NCBI GenBank assembly: GCA_947628245.1
Contig: CANQZH010000015.1
Span: 1 to 11,105 of the forward strand
DNA: 11,105 nt
Direction of reading: 5' to 3'
Source: an uncultured Bacilli bacterium
Lineage (GTDB): Bacteria; Bacillota_I; Bacilli_A; RF39; UBA660
Part shown: positions 1-5,422 of the stretch, in pieces
Layout of the letters: the number at the start of each line of letters is the position of its first letter
Position numbering within the stretch: the first letter of the stretch is position 1
Position numbers and translations under genes: made by a program
Notes under the pieces: model-generated
What the model saw: the letters and a program-made list of their open reading frames with translations, nothing else
The model's database searches: none
Told to the model about the DNA's origin: nothing

Positions 1-324
1 CTTTTTTCTTTTTTAAATCCTTTATTAAATCAAGTAGGGGTACCTATTAGTATTTTACCAATGGCTTTTATAAGACCGATAAGTGGGACAGCTACTTTAG
101 CAATTATGAATAATATTTTTACTATTTATGGATCTGATTCTTTTATTGGAAGACTTGCTTCAACTTTACAAGGTTGTACGGATACAACCATTTATGTTTT
201 AGCTTTATATTTTGGCTCAATAAAGGTTACTAAAACAAAGCACGCCTTATCAGCTGGTTTATTTGCTGATATGGTTGGGATTATTGCAGCTTTTATAATT
301 ACAATTATTTTTTTTGGTAGTTGA
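1..324 (+). CDS. spmB: Spore maturation protein B, C-terminal part (5' end outside window)
   Basis: The reading frame is open from the first base to a TGA at 322-324, giving 107 visible residues. An ATG at 61 is internal: the 20 codons before it carry on the family sequence. SpmB is a multi-pass inner-membrane protein of the nucleoside-recognition (gate) family. In spore-forming Firmicutes it works with SpmA in spore core dehydration; its molecular substrate is not settled. Visible hallmarks are an RPISG motif (about residues 25-29 of the fragment), a block around residues 43-71 containing GSDSFIGRLAST, QGCTDTT and YVLALYFGS, and a final hydrophobic helix ending in FFGS. B. subtilis SpmB is about 180 residues, so roughly 70 N-terminal residues are missing here. 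spmA would be expected upstream. The promoter of the next gene overlaps the stop codon. Confidence 0.9.
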   Translation, partial: LFSFLNPLLNQVGVPISILPMAFIRPISGTATLAIMNNIFTIYGSDSFIGRLASTLQGCTDTTIYVLALYFGSIKVTKTKHALSAGLFADMVGIIAAFIITIIFFGS

Positions 325-349
325 TATTTGTTGTAAAAACGTGTATAAT
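321..349 (+). promoter_or_regulatory. Sigma-A type promoter of the proline-rich membrane protein gene
   Basis: TTGATA at 321-326 is followed after a 17-base spacer by a perfect TATAAT at 344-349. Transcription would start near 356, leaving a leader of about 25 bases that holds GGGG at 369-372, eight bases before the ATG at 381. The -35 box overlaps the spmB stop codon, so the gene probably has its own transcript. Confidence 0.75.
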
Positions 350-380
350 GATTTTTAGAAAATAGATTGGGGTAATAAAT

Positions 381-1808
381 ATGAATATTGATAATTTAAA
401 TCCAGAAAATAATAATGGTAATGTAGGAATGCCAAATCAAGGTCCTGCACCTATACCACCAGTTAATCCGGTTCCACCTGTTGGTCCAGCTACTCCTGGA
501 GTTGTTTCACCTGTTAGTCCAGCTCCAACTCCTGATGCTGTACCACCAGTAAGTCCAATGCCAGCTAATCCTGGAGTTGTTCCATCTGTTAGTCCTACTC
601 CAGTTCCTCCGGTAAGTCCAAACCCTGAACCTATTAATTTACAACCAGAAGGAATTGCTAATGAAGTTCCAGTAGCTGAACGTCCTGAGCCATTAATGGG
701 TGCAACCCTAACTGCTAATACACCATTAGTTAATCAAGAGCCAGTAAAGCCTGAACCTTTAGAAAACTTTAATACTAATAATACTATTTCTGAGAATCCT
801 CCAACTTTTGGTGGTGTTCCAACTCCACCTAATGCTCCTATTTTAAGTGATGCTATACCAGCTAAACCTTCTAAGAAAAAGGGTGGTAAAAAAAGTTTAA
901 TAATTATTTTAGTGTTTATATTAGTATTAGGTGTTGGGGCTGGATTATATTATTTTTTAAATATTGCGAATACAAGTAAAGTTGTAGTTAATCCTATTTT
1001 AACTGATTGGGAATTAGGAACACCATTAACTGATAATGCTAGTGATTATGCTAATATAAGTGGTGTTGATCCATCTACTTGTAAGGTTGATAATAGTGCA
1101 ATTAATGTATATATTATGAATACTTATGCTTATAGTGTTTCTTGTCCAGGAGTTGATGAAGTAAAAGCAACACTTAGAGTAAGGGATACTAAAGGACCTA
1201 ATGTTGTTCTTAAAGATATGGTAGTTAAACCTAATACGACTGTTTTAGTTGATGATTTTGTGTCTGATTGTAGTGATGTTTCTTTAACTAATGGTTGTGA
1301 TGTAACAATTAGTGATTCATCAATTGATTTAGATGAATTAGTAAAAGAAGCTGGAGATTATGAAATACCTTTATCGATTAAAGATGATTTTAATAATGAA
1401 ACTTTAATGACTGCTAAGTTAACAGTTGATGAAAATGCTCCATCATTATTCTTGCAATGTGAAGTATCTAAAGAATTTGAAACGGAAACAATGGCAGCTG
1501 TTCAACAATCTTATGAATATGGTATTAATGATCAAAATGAAGTAAGTACTGTTAAAAAGACTTTAATCTATCAATTTGAAAGTGTAGAAGCTTTTACAAG
1601 TGCTAAGGATAAATATGATTCTGAAGGTAAACTTGATGGATTAAGTGGTAATGTATTATTTGATGAAGAAAATTTAAGAATAAAATTAGAAATAAATGTT
1701 GATGTTGCTAATTTAAAAACTGAGTTAAATGCTTCTAATGATCTTAAAACTTATGAGGATGTTGCAATTTATCACGAGACTGCTAATGATTTTTGTAGCT
1801 TATCTTAA
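381..1808 (+). CDS. Single-pass membrane protein: proline-rich cytoplasmic N-terminus, Ig-like cysteine-containing ectodomain
   Basis: I do not recognise a named family. The 475 residues divide into three parts. Residues about 20-160 are low-complexity and rich in Pro, Val, Ser and Asn, with two related ~25-residue segments (36-60 and 61-84) built on PGVV and PPVSP. A basic stretch KPSKKKGGKK (162-171) precedes one hydrophobic helix (172-193). The remaining ~280 residues contain six cysteines (234, 255, 297, 306, 360, 472). By the positive-inside rule the proline-rich half is cytoplasmic and the cysteine half lies outside. Residues about 255-350 read like a bacterial Ig-like domain (VRDTKGPNVVLKDM, then DDFVSD and a second DENAPS junction). 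The last ~115 residues form a separate soluble domain with no signature I can name. There is no cleavable signal peptide and no LPXTG-like tail. The gene has its own promoter and ends in a hairpin terminator, so it is probably monocistronic. Confidence 0.8.
   Translation: MNIDNLNPENNNGNVGMPNQGPAPIPPVNPVPPVGPATPGVVSPVSPAPTPDAVPPVSPMPANPGVVPSVSPTPVPPVSPNPEPINLQPEGIANEVPVAERPEPLMGATLTANTPLVNQEPVKPEPLENFNTNNTISENPPTFGGVPTPPNAPILSDAIPAKPSKKKGGKKSLIIILVFILVLGVGAGLYYFLNIANTSKVVVNPILTDWELGTPLTDNASDYANISGVDPSTCKVDNSAINVYIMNTYAYSVSCPGVDEVKATLRVRDTKGPNVVLKDMVVKPNTTVLVDDFVSDCSDVSLTNGCDVTISDSSIDLDELVKEAGDYEIPLSIKDDFNNETLMTAKLTVDENAPSLFLQCEVSKEFETETMAAVQQSYEYGINDQNEVSTVKKTLIYQFESVEAFTSAKDKYDSEGKLDGLSGNVLFDEENLRIKLEINVDVANLKTELNASNDLKTYEDVAIYHETANDFCSLS
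486..632 (+). repeat. Proline-rich imperfect repeat, two copies of about 25 codons
   Basis: Residues 36-60 and 61-84 of the membrane protein align as P-A-T/N-P-G-V-V followed by VSP, P-T-P and PPVSP blocks. This lies in a longer Pro-rich, probably disordered segment (residues 20-160) on the predicted cytoplasmic side. Confidence 0.6.
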
Positions 1809-1822
1809 TGATAAGTTTTTTT
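1797..1822 (+). terminator. Rho-independent terminator overlapping the end of the proline-rich protein gene
   Basis: CTTATC (1799-1804) pairs with GATAAG (1810-1815) across a five-base loop. The stem can extend by a G-T and an A-T pair to 1797 and 1817. Seven T follow at 1816-1822. The left arm is coding and the stop codon TAA (1806-1808) lies in the loop. Confidence 0.65.
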
Positions 1823-1856
1823 ATGCTTGCATAATATATTATAGGGTGATTTTTGG

Positions 1857-2948
1857 GTGAGTAAATGTAAAGTTATAGTATATGCTATAAGTAAAAATGA
1901 AGAAAAATTTGTTAATCGTTGGGTAGATAGTATGCAAGAAGCTGATGAAATATATGTTTTAGATACTGGTTCTACTGATGATACGGTTAAACTTTTGAGG
2001 GATAGAGGAGTAAATGTTAAAACTAAGATTATTAGTCCTTGGCGATTTGATATTGCTCGTAATGAATCGTTAAAAATGATAAGTAATGATGCTGATATTT
2101 GTGTTTGTGTTGATTTAGATGAAGTTTTTGAAAAAGGGTGGAGAGTTAAATTAGAAGGTAAATATATTGAAGGTAAAAATATTAGATATCGTTATGATTA
2201 TAATTGGAAGTTAGATGAAAATAATAAACCTTTAGTTAGTTTTAGGCTTGATAAAATTCATTCATTAAAAGATTATTTTTGGACTCATCCAGTTCATGAA
2301 GTTTTAACTACTAAAAATGAAGAAACTTATATTGAAACGGATATTGTTTTAAATCATTATCCTGATCAAAATAAATCACGTAGTAGTTATTTACCTCTTT
2401 TAGAGTTAAGTGTTAAAGAAAATCCTTTAGATGATCGAAATCTTCATTATTTAGGACGAGAGTATATGTTTTATCAAATGTATGATAAAAGTATTGAAAC
2501 TTTACATCAACATTTAGATTGTCCTAATGCAACTTGGAAAGATGAAAGATGTGCTTCAATGCGTTTTATGGCTCGTTGTTATGTAAATAAAAAATTTATT
2601 CCGGAAGCTATATTTTGGTATCAAAATGCTATTTTAGAAGCTCCTTATTTAAGAGAAAGTTATCTTGAATTAGCAAGTTTAGATATTTCTTTAAATAATT
2701 ATGAAGATGCTTATGAATTATTAAATAAAGCTTTAAAAATCAAAGAAAAAAGCAATTCTTATATTAATGAAGAATTTGCTTGGAATGATTATATTTATGA
2801 TTTACTTAGTATTGCTTGTTTTTATACTAAAAGATATGAAGAGGCAATTAATTATGTAAAAGAAGCAATTAAAATTAATCCTCAAAATGAAAGATATCAA
2901 GCTAATTTAAAAATTATGATGCCGTATCTAACAACTTTGCGTGAATAA
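1857..2948 (+). CDS. Family 2 glycosyltransferase with C-terminal TPR repeats
   Basis: This 363-residue cytoplasmic protein combines an N-terminal GT-A fold with a helical repeat domain. GT2 features are the first strand VIVYAISKNEE (6-16), the nucleotide-binding VLDTGSTDDT (34-43), and an acidic metal-site motif VDLDE (85-89). WTHPVHEVL (142-150) is typical of the acceptor side of this family. Residues about 195-345 have the TPR pattern, for instance 250-260 and KRYEEAINYVKEAIKINPQN (325-344). No membrane segment is visible, so the acceptor is made or presented in the cytoplasm. TPR-tailed GT2 enzymes include peptide glycosyltransferases such as SunS as well as glycan enzymes; the acceptor cannot be told here. 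The GTG start is supported by AGGGTGA at 1843-1849, seven bases upstream, and by the family N-terminus. No convincing promoter is visible, so it may depend on readthrough of the terminator at 1797-1822. Its last 35 bases overlap the convergent sortase gene. Confidence 0.88.
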   Translation: MSKCKVIVYAISKNEEKFVNRWVDSMQEADEIYVLDTGSTDDTVKLLRDRGVNVKTKIISPWRFDIARNESLKMISNDADICVCVDLDEVFEKGWRVKLEGKYIEGKNIRYRYDYNWKLDENNKPLVSFRLDKIHSLKDYFWTHPVHEVLTTKNEETYIETDIVLNHYPDQNKSRSSYLPLLELSVKENPLDDRNLHYLGREYMFYQMYDKSIETLHQHLDCPNATWKDERCASMRFMARCYVNKKFIPEAIFWYQNAILEAPYLRESYLELASLDISLNNYEDAYELLNKALKIKEKSNSYINEEFAWNDYIYDLLSIACFYTKRYEEAINYVKEAIKINPQNERYQANLKIMMPYLTTLRE

Positions 2949-4491
2949 CTAAACGAGCATTATTACCAGTACAAGTAGATAAAGTTAATATTTTATCATT
3001 TTCATTGACATCAATGTGAAAATCAGTTTTACTACGACTTTTAACCATATTAATATAGTTCATTTTATCTTCATTGTTATCAAAATTAACTCTTAAATAA
3101 TCACTGGTTTTAGGTATAGCATATATTGAAAATATTTGCCAATTCATTGTTTCATAAATGGTATTAAATGATATTACTAAATTATTAGGGTCAGCTTGCC
3201 AACTAGCATTTTGTACACGATGTAGGGTACCAAACATTACGCCACTGTAGTACATATTATGACCATATATAATTGTATTATCACTTAATTGGGTTTTTGA
3301 GTTTCGAAAATCCATATATACCCAGCCATTTTGATCAGGTTCCCGATATAAATTATGTTCTAGATAGTAAACATTATCACTTGATTGAACTACTGGATAA
3401 TCAACACCAGTATTATTAACCTTTAAATAACCAACGACATCAGGATTAATACTTGTTAAGGCATCGATATAACGATTCTTAATTTTTAATCCTGATTCTT
3501 TTTCTTCTTTTGGTTCTTCTTTTGCTATTTCATCTGCTTTACTTATAGTATTATTTACTACTTCTTTTATTTGACTAACTTCTTGCATTGAAGCATAATT
3601 TCTAACAAAAACATAACCAAAAGAACCTATTACAATGCTTATTAAAATTAAACCACATACTTTTAAAGTATTTAAACTTATTTGTTTTATTAAGTTTTTG
3701 TTTAAATATTCTTGGGAATAATTTAATTCAATGACTATTTTTTGTTTTTTATTTTTTCGATTTAATTCTCTTAGATAAAGAATATCTTTTGGTTCTAATA
3801 TATCTTGATATAGTTCGATATAAATATTTTTAAAACGATTTTCGATTAGGGAATCTATGACGAATTCTAAATCTTTACGGTTTAAAATTTTAAATTTAAC
3901 AACTTTTAAATAATGATTAATACCAAGAAATGCTTGTAAATCTGTTTGATCTTCTTCAGTCATTGGGGTGTATATTTCAATTTCTTTTTTATAGAAAATA
4001 GTCGTATAATCATTTATGTGATTTCGTTGCATAAAAGGGGAGATATAGAAAACTTCATTATGAGTAAAAACAACTATATGATGTTTATCTAATAGTTCTA
4101 ACATATAATTAGGAATTGAGTAACAATCTAGGGTTTTAGCTGTTTTAAAAGCTATTAGTTCTTCACATAAAGCATAGCTAATGTTTTCTTCTTTTTTAAT
4201 TCTTATTTTTTGAATTAATTTGATTCCTTTAAAATACTTTAACATGAAACAAGCTATTTCACAGTTTTGAAAAGTTAAAGTATTAATATGATTCATTTCA
4301 CATAATTCTTTAAAAAAAGGCATTACAATTTTATCATTATCAGCAATATAATCATCAGAAAAAATAAGTTCACTATCACTTATTATATTAGTATTCATTA
4401 AATCTTCACGAACTATTTTACTTTTTTGATATGAAAAAAATAAAGAATTTGCTTGTAATCTGATTAAAATTTTCTTCACTTTTTTCACCAC
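2914..4491 (-). CDS. srtB: Class B sortase with a large N-terminal cytoplasmic domain
   Basis: This is a membrane-bound transpeptidase that cuts a C-terminal sorting signal and joins the protein to the cell wall. The catalytic domain is residues about 338-522 and shows class B features: INPDVVGYLKVNNTGVDYPV (348-367), YLEHN (376-380), catalytic His411 in IIYGHNM, Cys507 in TLSTC, and Arg513 six residues later. One hydrophobic helix at 276-296 leaves this domain outside the cell. Class B sortases are usually about 220-280 residues with the anchor at the N-terminus. Here ~275 residues precede the anchor. That part has no signal peptide, alternates predicted strands and helices, and matches no family I know. 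The listed GTG start (4489-4491) has no good SD. GTG at 4477-4479 (residue 5) has GGTGA (4485-4489) five bases upstream and may be the true start. The gene is divergent from two NPQTG proteins, its likely substrates. Confidence 0.93.
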   Translation of the reverse strand: MVKKVKKILIRLQANSLFFSYQKSKIVREDLMNTNIISDSELIFSDDYIADNDKIVMPFFKELCEMNHINTLTFQNCEIACFMLKYFKGIKLIQKIRIKKEENISYALCEELIAFKTAKTLDCYSIPNYMLELLDKHHIVVFTHNEVFYISPFMQRNHINDYTTIFYKKEIEIYTPMTEEDQTDLQAFLGINHYLKVVKFKILNRKDLEFVIDSLIENRFKNIYIELYQDILEPKDILYLRELNRKNKKQKIVIELNYSQEYLNKNLIKQISLNTLKVCGLILISIVIGSFGYVFVRNYASMQEVSQIKEVVNNTISKADEIAKEEPKEEKESGLKIKNRYIDALTSINPDVVGYLKVNNTGVDYPVVQSSDNVYYLEHNLYREPDQNGWVYMDFRNSKTQLSDNTIIYGHNMYYSGVMFGTLHRVQNASWQADPNNLVISFNTIYETMNWQIFSIYAIPKTSDYLRVNFDNNEDKMNYINMVKSRSKTDFHIDVNENDKILTLSTCTGNNARLVIHAKLLDTAS

Positions 4492-4510
4492 ATTTCTATT
4501 CTATTACTAT

Positions 4511-4553
4511 ATTATCATATTTTGTCGTATTTTGCACTTATTATTCTTGTCAA
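4511..4553 (-). promoter_or_regulatory. Possible sortase promoter elements (weak)
   Basis: Reading the minus strand, a perfect TTGACA lies at 4553-4548 and a TATGATAAT stretch at 4519-4511, but they are too far apart to form one promoter. At 18 bases from the TTGACA there is only TACGAC. Promoter activity toward the sortase is likely in this 160-bp divergent gap (4492-4651), but the exact site is uncertain. Confidence 0.3.
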
Positions 4554-4608
4554 AATTTTACAAATTATGAAAAAAAATTTAAAAAGGTATGGAAATATAG
4601 TATTTTTA

Positions 4609-4617
4609 TGATATAAT
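4609..4617 (+). promoter_or_regulatory. Extended -10 promoter of the first NPQTG protein gene
   Basis: TGATATAAT at 4609-4617 is a perfect extended -10 (TGn plus TATAAT). No good -35 is seen about 17 bases upstream, which is common for extended -10 promoters. Transcription from about 4624 would leave a ~28-base leader with AGAGG at 4641-4645, six bases before the ATG at 4652. Confidence 0.65.
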
Positions 4618-4651
4618 AGGTTCATAATAAAGATGAAAGAAGAGGTAAATT

Positions 4652-5335
4652 ATGAAAAAAATTTTAGGGTTAACTGTTATTGCATTTTTAGTAAGTATTG
4701 TAATACCTTTAAATGCTAAAGCATTAGATGCTGAGATATTTGCATCGAGTGGTACAAGTATGACTGAGACAACTGAAGGTGGAAAGACATTTAGTTTGAA
4801 AAATACTGCTGGTAGTTCATCTAAGAAAGTACCTTTGTATATTGGAGCTAATGTTACAGATGGTTCTTTAACAGAATTAAATGCTCATGTTGAACTTGAA
4901 AATTCAAATTTTACATTTAGTGGTGAGCGTTCTGATTATCGTTTAACTAGTGGTTGGAGTGGAACTGTAACTAAGAGTGCTACGGGTAATGGTATTGACA
5001 TTAAGTTAACTAGTACTTCAGGTTTAAATACTCGTAGTATTGTAGCAACTATTAACCTTATTGTTAGTGATAATGCTCCATCAACTGATACTTGTAAAAT
5101 TACTTTAGGAACAACAGAAGCTCCTGTAACACCTAAATGTCAAGTTGTAGATGGTACTTATTATGATGCTAATGGTAATGAAGTAAGTGAAGAAGCTTAT
5201 AATGCTGCTTGTACTACTGCTGAAAATCCTCAAACGGGAAGTTTCTTACCATATACCTTAATTATTATTGGATTAGCATTAGCTGGTTGGTTATATTACG
5301 TAACTAAGAAAAATAATAAGATTTATCAAGTTTAA
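4652..5335 (+). CDS. Secreted NPQTG cell-wall-anchored surface protein (single Cys-YY-G-Cys module)
   Basis: The 227-residue precursor has a signal peptide (MKK, hydrophobic core 4-20, likely cleavage after AKA at 22-24). An N-terminal domain at about 25-155 looks all-beta and reads like a cohesin- or Ig-type sandwich; this is inference from the strand pattern only. A 25-residue module follows, from Cys163 to Cys187, with YYDANGNEV in the middle. The C-terminus is a full sorting signal: NPQTG (192-196), hydrophobic segment 199-217, and a basic tail KKNNK. NPQTG resembles the NPQTN signal of S. aureus sortase B and the (S/P)PxTG signals of C. difficile SrtB, matching the class B sortase gene transcribed divergently 160 bp away. 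The next gene is a paralogue sharing DGxLTEL, SGW, the module and the tail. The function of the mature protein is unknown. Own promoter and own terminator. Confidence 0.88.
   Translation: MKKILGLTVIAFLVSIVIPLNAKALDAEIFASSGTSMTETTEGGKTFSLKNTAGSSSKKVPLYIGANVTDGSLTELNAHVELENSNFTFSGERSDYRLTSGWSGTVTKSATGNGIDIKLTSTSGLNTRSIVATINLIVSDNAPSTDTCKITLGTTEAPVTPKCQVVDGTYYDANGNEVSEEAYNAACTTAENPQTGSFLPYTLIIIGLALAGWLYYVTKKNNKIYQV
5138..5212 (+). repeat. Single copy of the Cys-bracketed module
   Basis: Residues 163-187 of the first NPQTG protein, preceded by PK, have cysteines 24 residues apart with YYDxxGxEV between them. The spacing and motif are the same as in the ten-copy array of the neighbouring gene (6005-6844). 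Confidence 0.8.
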
Positions 5336-5361
5336 AGTAGTTGCGGCTACTTTTTTATTTT
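5334..5361 (+). terminator. Rho-independent terminator after the first NPQTG protein gene
   Basis: AAAGTAG (5334-5340) is perfectly complementary to CTACTTT (5347-5353) across a six-base loop TTGCGG, followed by a T-rich run to 5361. The left arm begins within the TAA stop codon (5333-5335). Confidence 0.8.
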
Positions 5362-5366
5362 GATTC

Positions 5367-5394
5367 TTGACATTTTTTAAAATATGTATATAAT
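5367..5394 (+). promoter_or_regulatory. Consensus promoter of the repeat-containing NPQTG protein gene
   Basis: Perfect TTGACA at 5367-5372 and perfect TATAAT at 5389-5394 are separated by 16 bases. The expected transcription start is near 5401. An ATG at 5384 lies inside this promoter and so cannot be the translation start of this transcript; the downstream ATG at 5423 is used instead. This is the strongest-looking promoter in the window. Confidence 0.88.
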
Positions 5395-5406
5395 AACACA
5401 ATGTTT

Positions 5407-5413
5407 AAAGGAG
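5407..5413 (+). promoter_or_regulatory. Ribosome binding site that fixes the start at 5423
   Basis: AAAGGAG at 5407-5413 lies nine bases before ATG 5423. The protein then begins MKKLIGVLLIALFSF, a normal signal peptide. The longer frame from 5384 would place 13 extra residues before it and would start upstream of the transcription start. Confidence 0.85.
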
Positions 5414-5422
5414 TTGAATTTC

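Noticed and set aside
1824..1842. Promoter for the glycosyltransferase (CATAAT or TATTAT near 1830-1842)
   Set aside because: No acceptable -35 box lies at the right distance, and the better -10 would start the transcript inside or after the ribosome binding site at 1843-1849.
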